A DNA stretch of 64,000 nt from JASDSY01 sp041441465 (lineage in GTDB: Bacteria; Muiribacteriota; UBA9980): positions 1 through 64,000 of the forward strand of contig JASDSY010000029.1 of assembly GCA_041441465.1 (NCBI GenBank). Direction: 5' to 3'. The position numbers and the translations under genes were made by a program. The notes below the pieces were generated by a model. It had not been told where the DNA came from, did no database searches, and worked only from the letters and a program-made list of their open reading frames with translations. Positions 11,701 through 19,486 of the stretch are shown piece by piece; positions within the stretch are counted from its first letter, which is position 1, and every line of letters starts with the position of its first letter.

Positions 11701-12095
11701 GCGATTCTTCAGTAAAGATGCTTATTGATGAATTGCATAAGAAGAATTCACTTATTAAATATGATGTACTGAATTATTTAAGTTATTCAAATAATTCACT
11801 GGTAATTGAATGTCTTATAGGGCTTCTTAATAATGATGACACGGAGTTGCAGATAACGGCCGTTGATATTTTAGGACGCAGAAAAGAAAAAAAAGCGCTG
11901 TCTTTTTTAAGCGGCATTTTAAATGATAAGGCTACGCAAAATAATGGCCCGAAATATAACACTCCAAATGAATTAAAAGCCGGCTTAATTATGAATACTG
12001 AATCAGGCCCCGACTTTTTTTATTTAATAGGAACACAAAAACGTTTAAAAGCTGTTGCAGCCGAGGCATATTTTCAGATTAATAATTGCAGGTAA
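5760..12095 (+). CDS. Giant secreted HEAT-repeat protein
   Basis: I place the start at the ATG at 5760. An in-frame ATG lies at 5748, but the bases between (GGTGGGGG) look like the ribosome binding site, and starting at 5760 gives a clean signal peptide (MKKIILLIILFLIVQHPAYS, cut near A). The 2112-residue product is built of HEAT/PBS-lyase-like helical repeats throughout (patterns such as VIEALxKLLxDxDxxVRxxAAxAL). A linker-like motif, L-x-W-x-P-x(5)-K-x-YYY, recurs about seven times, near residues 610, 826, 1040, 1232, 1380, 1719 and 1958 counted from base 5748. It divides the solenoid into blocks. No membrane anchor is seen at the C-terminus. Such alpha-solenoids are protein-protein scaffolds; the partner and role are unknown. 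It probably acts in the periplasm or outside the cell. Confidence 0.85.
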   Translation: MKKIILLIILFLIVQHPAYSAPSIPIEKVPADTPYNVLCQIERLYSPWQIERLRAVDKLEKIGPQAQAAFPFLKTMFWQEDRSIVIDNEIIPPKIIRAMFKIDKEAAAETLRQTISIDGSKEILIYDKNNTVELGVLCIRRDCELRKIAIDELFKMNNAGLTELLIKNLAIEDDISIVIQTVDILAKILDNEKLKKFSGFITNETLFRSTNIKNIVKYNILPYIINVLVEENINKSQLFIFGLTDPLCDSRMRYPMNEIIKMLDGRNPIDKMLALEKFIEFDDSAAVILLRQAALNSNESLRLFAFHNLKSYDKSCDDIYRKALSDPSSAVRFEAVKFIEKFDASEKISAYEKFLASQIDADKKLYVINELKKIKTPDAKRLLISAFKNENNGSITTAFWESIGAFDDSEAVLLLSNELDKGWMASCDEKLIFKILAGMKTSEAWEVLKKKLALEHNSLRQNCINALGDARCENAFDELMKNCDKHKFISQELAAAIRKINFKKKNKCAGRFLNSADRKIKLEGLKAIIENGETLPVEFVLEAVKNNDNFIYYDFEINCFQPLCVAALAKLIKKDDTVSIALLCESLKSIDPLLRKTSALALYEIGWQPSNDSEMAYYYMASENFFVCSRLPESAKNIIKNELKNADSKIKLSAMKAVSKFDDQNSGGLMINLIGDNDENVAVAACRHAAAKDIIQNSSKLLDALKKFKILSSKNEVIDLLINSGNPDILRKLIHVMDTDLKNIDHSPRKAKISKLIASDEKYTELLMRHSVSKDDFEIYHLIKEMPKLKNDMLRDFVLKNLRNTSSEPNVRKEAALLLKRSDTSINNDIDRMYYAFALEDYETIQNKSSIYDDIIISEFNNASPPLKNMLIDYMSKLKTKKIVDFLTANINNSKNINIETKRKFVKALGDISDTNSVELLIKCLDVSGLEEAAASALGSSKDARVLKILVSKSKDKTFKAEIALIKSLAMFDDTDAVEAIGDIMFNDNDFIFNSALGALAKYDLARTKKKVDEVLSKKNWRECSIIAKTFKCKNYMPAGDKTKVNYYLPLLCEGEYYRRYLNSPIGQYNPDELKNTYVSKYAADELINLENECIKEFSAVKDDEALKILAGVLTETEIKKPDPLKMYILRYDEKQLEFMKLVIIKAVSKSKSKIIHDALKQVLKDPDSIVRCAAEEALKHISDDTIPDWNLVKKEADEAKKRELFNYMKNTKLDYEVEETLEKLKKLDWMPASDYEKTICLLLKNDMSGLKKMGRPAFDCLINESNKPDSNLRERSLNAAAKIYNSDAGDIMLQFFQGSEPGLKIIAARYLARSGGQKYAKMIAYSALSDQKTGESLMNILAETRPENIENYIVPFIFTGDYGFGNRAVLALEKLGWRPKNEVEKAYYYMYSSNFKKAAENYDDISRILKLEEKDQFSLCRGYAGNFLVRMRDLKNADQNLKVDAVPDYARERISKILSSVSDTGVIYLIDQISLNDGAEAGQYPEDICSVIKSTDQVEILNGLLNNDYWRIRKYAAEALGMIAGKAACQGLINSLNDLNEEVIANAGLALARMDCRSAEAEILKKLKQSVKYKGDLIFAKLGEALLKLNKAKAVDFLIECLNDRKENIRYCAERLLGTIDDPRVIAALGEKIFSNDLNERKISIRSLARINNKNALPYILKALKKYNLEIKNEAVELLKLWNSETEAIEILRPLINEWPYDKRLITIDLLEKLNWRPQNNIEKIYYFTAKKDYNAVSKIDAETASEVLIHELGKYHYADAVIALEKINSLKAREYLFEFIFSNGYFQYSDVFIAKINEAEIKKIIELANSEKKIGKKRKIIEIISKLSNPDVLKFLMENISNNDDSIRYNVACGLQNYNEPEVIDALKKLTEKDFELSVRCAAAASLFKIAGPASLDTAGKLLKSNIAELISMSISAVEKFNGFKYIPELTNLLSDSSDKIRKLAVEALQSLKWIPKTDYDKAFYYFAANCTSEINTLSDSSVKMLIDELHKKNSLIKYDVLNYLSYSNNSLVIECLIGLLNNDDTELQITAVDILGRRKEKKALSFLSGILNDKATQNNGPKYNTPNELKAGLIMNTESGPDFFYLIGTQKRLKAVAAEAYFQINNCR

Positions 12096-12239
12096 TTTAT
12101 TCAATTTCAGGCAGTTTGAACAATTATTCCGTTAAAACAAATCATGGCGGAGCGCCGATTAGAAAAAGCGGAAAAGTAATTGACGGCGTTTTGAAATAAT
12201 AAGATTGTTTTTTTATTTTTGATATGATAACATAGTGAT

Positions 12240-13121
12240 ATGACTAAAAAAGCTTTTGTATCATATTTAATAAAAATTATTTTTATCCTTCTTTTGATTA
12301 TGCCGCAGCAATCCAATGCGTCGGAATTGGAAATCTATAGTAACGCATATAAAGTAAAGAAAGACGCAATTATATTAAAAAGAAAATCAATGAACCTTAG
12401 TAAACAAATCGAATGGTGCATTGGGGAAAGGGCTATATTTAAATCATCAATTCAAGAATATGATCAAAATGGCAATATAGTAAAAAAAATTCAAAATGAT
12501 AATAAGAATAATTTATATAATTATCAAGAATACGCCTATAATAATGGCTTATTGTCAAAAGTAGCTAATTATTCGAATAACAATTCAATTATTTCAACTT
12601 CTGATTATTCCTATGATGATAATAATAGAATAAGCATAATAGATTTTAAGCACAGCAATCAGTCGTCTAAAATTTATTATGCTTATGATAACAATAGCTG
12701 CTTGATTGAAAAAAAGCAGCTATTTTCAATATTATTATCAAATAAGCATATATATGAATATGACTGCAATTTTAATTTAATCAAAGATATGTGTTATTTG
12801 GGCATTAATTCGCCTGGTTATAAATCGATTTATGAATATGACAAAAATAATAATTTAATTTCGGTTACAACATACGACAAAAATAATCAAAAAGGTTCGA
12901 AAGAAACTTATAAGTATGATAACAATGGCAATCTTGTAGAAACGATGAAATATGATGGAGCTGATAAGGTTTTCAAAAAAATCATTAACATTTACGATAA
13001 CTCAAATAATTTATTGAAAGAAAAAATTATGTATAATTCATCAAATAAGGCAATTGTAAGATATTTTTATGAATATGTTTTTTTTAACAAGCCGTCGATA
13101 AATTACAATTTATTTAAGTAA
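12240..13121 (+). CDS. Secreted YD-repeat (RHS-like) protein
   Basis: A 293-residue protein with an N-terminal signal peptide (region IIFILLLIMPQQSNAS) followed by at least seven tyrosine/aspartate repeats such as YEYDKNNNLI and YKYDNNGNLV, the beta-hairpin unit of RHS/YD proteins. There is no toxin-like C-terminal domain and no RHS core motif, so this is a short stand-alone YD protein. No Shine-Dalgarno sequence precedes the ATG, and a TATGAT hexamer ends 12 bases before it, so a near-leaderless message is possible. It converges on the kinase operon and has the same architecture as the lipoprotein at 17410-18318, suggesting duplication around the locus. Confidence 0.75.
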   Translation: MTKKAFVSYLIKIIFILLLIMPQQSNASELEIYSNAYKVKKDAIILKRKSMNLSKQIEWCIGERAIFKSSIQEYDQNGNIVKKIQNDNKNNLYNYQEYAYNNGLLSKVANYSNNNSIISTSDYSYDDNNRISIIDFKHSNQSSKIYYAYDNNSCLIEKKQLFSILLSNKHIYEYDCNFNLIKDMCYLGINSPGYKSIYEYDKNNNLISVTTYDKNNQKGSKETYKYDNNGNLVETMKYDGADKVFKKIINIYDNSNNLLKEKIMYNSSNKAIVRYFYEYVFFNKPSINYNLFK

Positions 13122-13235
13122 TTATCAATATTAGTGCTGGATTAACTTGTTATTACATGTTAAGATTATTTTTTAGAAATTTATGAAAATACTTTTTAAT
13201 TGTCATTAAAATAAAACTGACTAAAGTTATAAAAG

Positions 13236-15149
13236 TTATCTTTTAAATATCCCCATAAATTTATTTATTAACGATGGTGATTTTGCTTTTATATGATTTT
13301 CAATTAATTTGATAATGTCTTTATTACCTTTATCTTTGGCTATATCTAAAATATCTTTACTATTCGAATTTTTAATGGTGTAATCTGTTTTTTCAAGTAA
13401 AATTGAAATGATGTCAATATTACCATTATTACAAGCAATATGCAAAGGAGTTTCGTCATTTATATTTGTTATATTACAATTGGCTCCATTATTTATTAAT
13501 GATGTGATAATGCTTTTATTATTATATTTTGCGGCGTGATGAAGTGGAGTGTTAGATTTTTTGTCTTTTATATTAACATCAGCTAATTTTAGTTTAATTA
13601 TTATATTAGTTATAAATATTTGATCGTTTTCTATTGCCTGAAATAGTTCATAATTAGGATTAAAATTATTACTTGATATGTTTTCTAAAAGAATTTCATC
13701 TAATGATAAATTACCATTTTGTATTTTAATATCATTTGTGTGTGTGTCAATTTCATCTGGTTCTGATATTGAAGATGAAAAATTTAATAAAAAATTAGAA
13801 ATTTCTGAATATCCTTTATTTTCAGAGTAATTAAGGGCAAGTTCATTTTTATTATTTTTTAAATCTGGATTAGCGCCTTTTTTTAGTAAAAGTTTAACAG
13901 TCTCTAAATCGCCTGTATTACATGCTATCATTAAAGGAGTTTCGTTGAAATTATTTTTAAAATTTACGTCAATTTTATAAGAAAGCATTAAATCAATCAT
14001 ATCTTGTGAATTTGATTTAATTGCGTGCATCAATGGCGTAGAATTATTTTTATTGATGAAATTTAATGGTAGTTTTAGGGCCGTTAAAAAATTAAATGTT
14101 TCCACATCGTTATCAGTAATAGCGTCAAAAAGAATTTCATGAAAATTTAATTTACCATCTTCAATTGATTTTAAAATAATATCATTAATGCTAATTTTTG
14201 ATTGGTTAAAGTTGATTGCGCTTGTTTCAATATTTTGAGTTAATTGTTTTGGAGAAACATTTGTTTGAGAAGTGTTAATGCTTATTCTATTGGTTTTAAT
14301 AGGACCAACTTCATTGCCTGAAACTTTAATTTCAATATTCTGGTCGGTTAACATATAAAGATCGTTAATTATTTCGGTTGCGGTTTGATATCTTAGATTT
14401 TTGTCTTTTTGAATAACTTTTAAAATTATTTTTTCTAATCCTTGTGAAATTGATTTATTGAATTGTGACGGGGACAGTGGTGTGTCATGGACGTGTTTTA
14501 ACGCTGTGGCAATTGGGGTATCACCTTGAAATGGTAATTTACCGGTTGTCATTTGATACATAACAATTCCAAAGGAATACAAATCTGTTTGACAATTTAA
14601 TTCGCTGCCCATAACTTGTTCGGGAGACATATATTCGGGGGTTCCCATTGTTTCGCCGGTTCTGGTCATGCCTTCATTCTGAATTAATTTGGCAATTCCA
14701 AAATCCATTAATATTGGATTGCCACTTTTATTAAGTAAAATATTATCCGGTTTAATATCACGATGAAGTATACCTTGCTCGTGTGAACATTTGAGACCAT
14801 TTAAAACATCTATACAAATCGTGATTAATTTTTTCTCTGTTTCAATTTTATTGAATTTAATAAGATTTGTCAAACTTTCACCGTCGATATATTCCATTAC
14901 AAAGTATATTTGATTTGTACTTGGACTTTTTCCAAAATCAAAAATTTTAATGATATTTGGATGATTTAGTTTTGCACATACTCTTGCTTCGGTTAAAAAT
15001 CTTTCTGTAAATTCAGAATTAGAGGATAATTCCGAAGATAAAACTTTAATTGCTACAGGTCTGTCCAATATCTGGTCATGTCCTAAATAAACAGTCCCCA
15101 TTCCACCCTGACCAAGTTTTTTAACTATTTTATATTTAGAATTTGACAC
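13236..15149 (-). CDS. Serine/threonine protein kinase with C-terminal ankyrin repeats
   Basis: The GTG start follows GGAGG at good spacing. Residues about 6-270 are a complete Hanks-type kinase: glycine loop GQGGMG (14-19), VAIK Lys35, catalytic HRD loop (Asp131), DFG (149-151) and GTPEYMSPEQ. After a linker come two blocks of ankyrin repeats (about 340-450 and 510-625; TPLMHAI, TPLMIACNTGDLETVKLLLKKGAN, TPLHHAAKYN, TPLHIACNNGNIDI). No transmembrane segment or PASTA domain is present, so it is cytosolic. It is last in an apparent three-gene operon and 21 bases after an FHA-ABC transporter gene. FHA domains bind phosphothreonine, so the transporter is the obvious candidate substrate, as for mycobacterial PknF and Rv1747. 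Ankyrin-carrying bacterial kinases are uncommon. Confidence 0.93.
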   Translation of the reverse strand: MSNSKYKIVKKLGQGGMGTVYLGHDQILDRPVAIKVLSSELSSNSEFTERFLTEARVCAKLNHPNIIKIFDFGKSPSTNQIYFVMEYIDGESLTNLIKFNKIETEKKLITICIDVLNGLKCSHEQGILHRDIKPDNILLNKSGNPILMDFGIAKLIQNEGMTRTGETMGTPEYMSPEQVMGSELNCQTDLYSFGIVMYQMTTGKLPFQGDTPIATALKHVHDTPLSPSQFNKSISQGLEKIILKVIQKDKNLRYQTATEIINDLYMLTDQNIEIKVSGNEVGPIKTNRISINTSQTNVSPKQLTQNIETSAINFNQSKISINDIILKSIEDGKLNFHEILFDAITDNDVETFNFLTALKLPLNFINKNNSTPLMHAIKSNSQDMIDLMLSYKIDVNFKNNFNETPLMIACNTGDLETVKLLLKKGANPDLKNNKNELALNYSENKGYSEISNFLLNFSSSISEPDEIDTHTNDIKIQNGNLSLDEILLENISSNNFNPNYELFQAIENDQIFITNIIIKLKLADVNIKDKKSNTPLHHAAKYNNKSIITSLINNGANCNITNINDETPLHIACNNGNIDIISILLEKTDYTIKNSNSKDILDIAKDKGNKDIIKLIENHIKAKSPSLINKFMGIFKR

Positions 15150-15170
15150 AATATAAGCCTCCGAAATAAT

Positions 15171-17375
15171 CTATTGTATTTTATCATTTTTTTTAAGTAA
15201 TTTGTATGTAATATAATTTATTACGCTAAATAAGATTATTGATACAAAAATTAAAATTTCCATTTCAGATATTTTTGAAAAAAATGAAGGGACGGAATTT
15301 TTTAAATATATATTGCCAGATTTTTCAAAAACTTCATTTTCAAAATACCTAATTGAATCAATTGCCCAATATGTAGGAATGAATAATTGCGAAATTAATT
15401 TTAAAATTCCATCAATTTCAAAATGGTTATAAACAAATTTAACATTAAAGATAATTTGAGGAATTAATACAAACGGTATTAAACTAACTGCTTTATCTGG
15501 TGAATTTGCAATAGCCGATATCATTAATCCTAATGCTACACCTAATATCGAAGTAATAAAAAATCCTATTAAGTTAAAAATAAAAGGGCCTTTAAATTCA
15601 CATCCAATATAAACAATAACAGTAAATATTACGGTTTGTATTAAACATAATACTGTTAAGACAATGATTTTTGATAAGATATAGGGTTGAATTTTTAAGC
15701 CAACCGATCTTTCGCGTTTATATATATTAAGTTCCTTGACAATTTCACGGCAAGAATTAATGCAGCCAAACCACATACACGAAACAACTGACAGAAGTAT
15801 TACAAGAGGTTTGTTTTCATTTCCCATTACATAAGCTATTATAGAAGCGATTACTGGTGATTGAGCTAATAGTATAAATAAATTTTTAAAATCCTTCATG
15901 GTAATTTCAGTATATCTTTTGGTTAAATAATATAATTGATGAACAAAATTATTAAATTCAAAAGATAAATCGGCTTTTGAAAGTTTATAACCTAATAAGC
16001 ACGATAAATAGTGTAAAATTGAGATAATTTTTTGCATATTAGGTTTTATAGATGATTCATTAATTTCTGGAGTATTATTAGTGAAAGTTTTTTCAATTAT
16101 TTTATCATTTTTTTCCAATATTTCTTTTGATTTTGCAATTTTTGTAGTTACTAAATTGGCATAATAACTACTTTTTTCAAAATCTTCCTTTAACTTTCCC
16201 GCTTCGCCTTCTGAAATCTTTGCATATACTTTTCCTATTGTTGGTATATTATAATATTTTAAAGCGTCTGAAGGTTTTCCGCAAAATATTAAATTACCTT
16301 TTTCAAGTATATAAACAAGATCGGCCAGATTAACATTATCGAGCATATGTGTAATACATATAACTGTTTTGCCTTCGGCAGCAATTTGTTTAAAAAGATG
16401 CATCATTTTTTCTTCTGTTCCAGCATCAAGTCCCGAAGTAGCTTCATCAAGAAATAAGAGTTTAGGATCACTTATAAGTTCAATACCAAGATTTACTCTT
16501 TTAATTTGTCCGCCGCTTAATTTATCTACAATTACATCGCGTCTGTGGGCTAATTCCACTTTTTTTAATGTATCTTCGATAATGCTTTCAATATTTTGCT
16601 CTGAAGTATTAATATTTAATCGTAATTTGGCAGAATAATAAAATGCTTTATAAACAGTTAACTGCCTGTGAATTAAATCAAATTGAGGAACGTATCCTAT
16701 CGAATCATTAAATAAATTAAAATTCTTATAAAAATCGCGATTATTTAATGAAATCATACCATTAGAAATGGAAATTTTTCCTGTTAATGAATTTAATAAA
16801 GTTGACTTACCTGAACCACTTTGACCTAGTATTATTATAAAGTCGCCTGGTAAAGCAACAAAATTAACTTTATTTAATATTTGTAACTTTTTGCCATCTG
16901 AGACATCAACTATTTTATCTATATTTTCTGCAAGTACTAAAAATCCTTTACTGTAATCAATATTGGCCAATTTAAAGTCATATGAGCCTGTTTGCGAATC
17001 CAATTTTTTAAATACCATTGTTTGTGAATGGGTTTCTGCTTCATGAATTACAAACCTGATTTTATGCGGATGAATTTCAATTATATCGTTATTTTTTAAA
17101 ATATGTTCATTAATTTTTTGTTCGTTGACATAAGTCCCGTTGGTACTGTTATTGTCAATAATTTTATAAAATAGTCCGTCTTTAACTATTTTTGCATGTT
17201 TAGATGAAACGGAGCTATCGGCTATGGCGATATCATTTTCGGCGGTTCTTCCAATCGTTAGCAATTCCTTATTTATAGCAAAATATTTACCCGCCAGGTT
17301 ACCTTCTATGAATTCGATGAAACTGTTGTTGTATTGCTTTATATCTTCGGTTGAAATTACTGTTGTTTCGCCCAT
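15171..17375 (-). CDS. FHA-domain ABC-2 type transporter (ATPase and permease in one chain)
   Basis: A 734-residue half-transporter. The N-terminal FHA domain (about 20-110) keeps the phosphothreonine-binding residues: GR (Arg43), SSVSSKH (Ser58, His60) and STNG (Asn79). The ATPase follows with Walker A GQSGSGKS (184-191), signature LSGGQ (286-290), Walker B LLFLDE and GLDAGT. A linker of about 100 residues leads to six hydrophobic segments (about 505-730) of an ABC-2 permease of the White/ABCG type. The order resembles Rv1747 of M. tuberculosis, which has two FHA domains rather than one. The substrate is unknown. The ATG has AAGGAG upstream. Its operon places it between the YD-repeat lipoprotein and the kinase, so gating by phosphorylation is a reasonable inference. 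Confidence 0.92.
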   Translation of the reverse strand: MGETTVISTEDIKQYNNSFIEFIEGNLAGKYFAINKELLTIGRTAENDIAIADSSVSSKHAKIVKDGLFYKIIDNNSTNGTYVNEQKINEHILKNNDIIEIHPHKIRFVIHEAETHSQTMVFKKLDSQTGSYDFKLANIDYSKGFLVLAENIDKIVDVSDGKKLQILNKVNFVALPGDFIIILGQSGSGKSTLLNSLTGKISISNGMISLNNRDFYKNFNLFNDSIGYVPQFDLIHRQLTVYKAFYYSAKLRLNINTSEQNIESIIEDTLKKVELAHRRDVIVDKLSGGQIKRVNLGIELISDPKLLFLDEATSGLDAGTEEKMMHLFKQIAAEGKTVICITHMLDNVNLADLVYILEKGNLIFCGKPSDALKYYNIPTIGKVYAKISEGEAGKLKEDFEKSSYYANLVTTKIAKSKEILEKNDKIIEKTFTNNTPEINESSIKPNMQKIISILHYLSCLLGYKLSKADLSFEFNNFVHQLYYLTKRYTEITMKDFKNLFILLAQSPVIASIIAYVMGNENKPLVILLSVVSCMWFGCINSCREIVKELNIYKRERSVGLKIQPYILSKIIVLTVLCLIQTVIFTVIVYIGCEFKGPFIFNLIGFFITSILGVALGLMISAIANSPDKAVSLIPFVLIPQIIFNVKFVYNHFEIDGILKLISQLFIPTYWAIDSIRYFENEVFEKSGNIYLKNSVPSFFSKISEMEILIFVSIILFSVINYITYKLLKKNDKIQ

Positions 17376-17409
17376 ATTAAACTCCTTTTCTCTAAAAACA
17401 TCTTATTTT

Positions 17410-18318
17410 TTAAAAAAATTCATATTCATATTTAGTTATTATTTCAGGTTCTTTTGCAATATTGCAAAAATCTGTTTGTAAAATTAAACGTTTATCATCA
17501 TATTTAAATTTTGTGATTGATGTTTTATTTTTAATTTCAGCATTCTCTTCTGATACATTTCCTGAATTATCATAAGAATAAAGCCATTTATCTGTACTGC
17601 TGGAAATAGTTCTTTTAATTTCAGTAATAAAAAAATTTTCGTTATATATATATTCAACTTTTGCCATTATTGAACCATTTGGAGCATACTCAGTGACATT
17701 GACAAGACTCCCGTTATCAGCATATATATATGTTTGTTTGCTGTCGATAGAACCGTCTTTACTATATAATGTTCTTTCTATCAGATAACCTTTATCGTTA
17801 TATACGAACGATAATATCATGGACGAATTGTCTGATGAGTTTTTAATTTTTGCTTCAGTGACATTAGACGAATTATCGTATTTATATTCAATATCTTCTT
17901 TAAATTTCATACTTCCATCTGCATTATAGCAGATACGTTCGATTATGTTTCCTTTATCATCATATTTCAAAACGTTTTTGACGTCTATACCGCTATTTTC
18001 GTTATATTTAATTAATTCGGTTAAATTGGCAGAATTATCAAAAATCATTGAAATTGTTTGTTTACGCTCTTCGGATGCTTTTCCGAAACTCGCTTTATGC
18101 TGATATTCTTTTATTGTTTTGATATTATTTTTTAATACGAGTTCAGCTTTTTTTAAATTAATTAAGATAGTTTCAGGAAGTATTATTAAATCAGTTTGAA
18201 CTAATAATTTGTTAAGCAATTTTAGACTGTTAATTTTGGGTGCGGAAGAGAAACACCCTGTTAAAGATGCGGTAAAAAAGAGGATTAAGAAAATAAAAAA
18301 AAGGATTTTTTTGAACAT
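17410..18318 (-). CDS. YD-repeat lipoprotein
   Basis: Start chosen at ATG 18318, preceded by GGGAGG; an in-frame TTG at 18330 lies within that site. The 302-residue product begins with a lipoprotein signal (FFTASLTGC lipobox, Cys near residue 21 of this start). A helical stretch follows, then about eight YD-type repeats (KYDDKGNIIER, EYKYDNSSNV, YIYADNGSL, WLYSYDNSGNV). It should sit on a membrane surface facing the periplasm or outside. It is first in the operon, 34 bases before the FHA-ABC gene. It may be the substrate, a sensor, or an accessory subunit of that transporter. Same layout as the protein at 12240-13121. Confidence 0.8.
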   Translation of the reverse strand: MFKKILFFIFLILFFTASLTGCFSSAPKINSLKLLNKLLVQTDLIILPETILINLKKAELVLKNNIKTIKEYQHKASFGKASEERKQTISMIFDNSANLTELIKYNENSGIDVKNVLKYDDKGNIIERICYNADGSMKFKEDIEYKYDNSSNVTEAKIKNSSDNSSMILSFVYNDKGYLIERTLYSKDGSIDSKQTYIYADNGSLVNVTEYAPNGSIMAKVEYIYNENFFITEIKRTISSSTDKWLYSYDNSGNVSEENAEIKNKTSITKFKYDDKRLILQTDFCNIAKEPEIITKYEYEFF

Positions 18319-18763
18319 ATTTCCTCCCAAATATTAATTTTATAACGAACCAATGGAATTTTGAAAACGTTATATAAGTTTTTGGAATGTATTTATTGAT
18401 TTTTATCTTTTGTTAATATTACATTCAGGATATACCATATTTTTCTTTAAATTCAAAAAAATATATGATATAATATTGTTCCATAATAAAATACCTCTTG
18501 CGAAAATTATCGAAAGAGGTGTTTTAAGAACATAATATATAATTAATACCATCAACAGACAATATATTTTGTAACTGTTATTATTTTGTTATTGCAAAAT
18601 AATAATTTTATATAGTGATTTTTTTATCAATAAAATATTGCCCATTATTAAAAACACCAATATTTCCGAATTTTCGAATTACGGAACAGATGATCAAAAA
18701 TGTTAATTTCATTATAACCATATATTGTAATTTTGTCAAGATTTTTTTTTGGAATTAAAAAAA
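18319..18763. other. Gene-free region with three hairpins between divergent genes
   Basis: 445 bases with no credible gene. Three inverted repeats stand out: 18488-18525 (AAAATACCTCTT against AAGAGGTGTTTT, one wobble), 18578-18605 (TTATTATTTTG against CAAAATAATAA, 11 pairs, six-base loop) and 18664-18686 (TTCG loop). A plus-strand TATAAT lies at 18469-18474, about seven bases before a possible transcript that would begin close to the first hairpin. A small RNA or a structured leader for the XRE gene is possible but unproven. Confidence 0.4.
18664..18686. promoter_or_regulatory. Hairpin/operator-like inverted repeat upstream of XRE gene
   Basis: TTCCGAATT and AATT-A-CGGAA pair around a TTCG loop with a single unpaired A. 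The repeat lies about 80 bases upstream of the XRE-family start codon. It could be the regulator's own operator or an RNA hairpin with a stable UUCG loop. There is no run of T after it on either strand to suggest a terminator. Confidence 0.4.
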
Positions 18764-19180
18764 ATGGAAAAAGACAACATAAAACTTGGACATAGAATAA
18801 AAACTGCACGTGAAAAAATGGGTATGACACAGGCTGAATTCGCGGCGAAGTTAGAGGTATATCCAACACATTTAAATCGCTGGGAAAAAGGCAAGGTTGC
18901 ACCTGGTTGGGGTATTTTGGCAGAAATTTCAAAAATATGTAATGTATCCCTTGATTGGCTTATAATTGGCAATGATGATTTTGAAAAAGAACATAATACA
19001 TTTTTAAACTTAAATAATTGTAATAATAAGGATATTGAAAAGATTATATATTGGCTTCAAAATAATCCGCAAGATATAATATTATTTTTGAAAATTATTA
19101 AAGGTAAAAAAGAAATTAAGGCGGCTATTGAAGCTCTTCAATTACTTGGGTTATCAACGGATAGGTTAACAAATTCATGA
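18764..19180 (+). CDS. XRE-family helix-turn-helix regulator
   Basis: Start placed at ATG 18764; an in-frame TTG at 18749 would add five residues and has no better ribosome binding site. Of 138 residues, about 5-65 are a Cro/cI-type HTH (LGHRIKTAREKMGMTQAEFA, RWEKGKVAPGWGILAEISKI) ending in the typical SLDWLI. The rest is a short helical tail that probably dimerises. The long structured upstream region suggests autoregulation. Nearby targets could be the divergent kinase/transporter operon; this is inference from position only. Confidence 0.85.
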   Translation: MEKDNIKLGHRIKTAREKMGMTQAEFAAKLEVYPTHLNRWEKGKVAPGWGILAEISKICNVSLDWLIIGNDDFEKEHNTFLNLNNCNNKDIEKIIYWLQNNPQDIILFLKIIKGKKEIKAAIEALQLLGLSTDRLTNS

Positions 19181-19403
19181 TTAGTAATTCAAGTTTTGCA
19201 CTTGATTAAAATTCTTTATTTAAAAGCTGTTTAAATGAAAAATTCGAGGTAAATATAATTGTATTTAACATTAATTAACAAGAATAAAAAAAGTTAATAT
19301 AATTGAAGATTTGTTAAAAGGCATGACAATTGATAAAAATTCAAAATAGAGTTTTATAATGTGTGAGATATTTCTTTATATTTTATTAAAATTTTCCTGG
19401 AAT

Positions 19404-19440
19404 AAAAAGCAGTTCGGGATAAGTTTCCGAACTGCTTTTT
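19404..19440. terminator. Bidirectional intrinsic terminator
   Basis: AAAAAGCAGTTCGG (19404-19417) pairs perfectly with CCGAACTGCTTTTT (19427-19440) around a nine-base loop, giving a T run on both strands. It lies between the convergent XRE and glgC genes and can end both transcripts. The remaining 19181-19403 stretch is plain AT-rich sequence in which I see nothing else. Confidence 0.9.
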
Positions 19441-19486
19441 ATTATTGGTTTGAATTCAGTAATGATTGAAATTTGAAAATATATGT

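Noticed and set aside
12107..12316. 69-codon minus-strand frame across the start of the YD-repeat gene
   Set aside because: Overlaps a better-supported plus-strand gene and has no recognisable features.
12240..13121. RHS toxin with immunity gene
   Set aside because: Too short, with no RHS core motif or variable toxin tip, and no small immunity gene follows.
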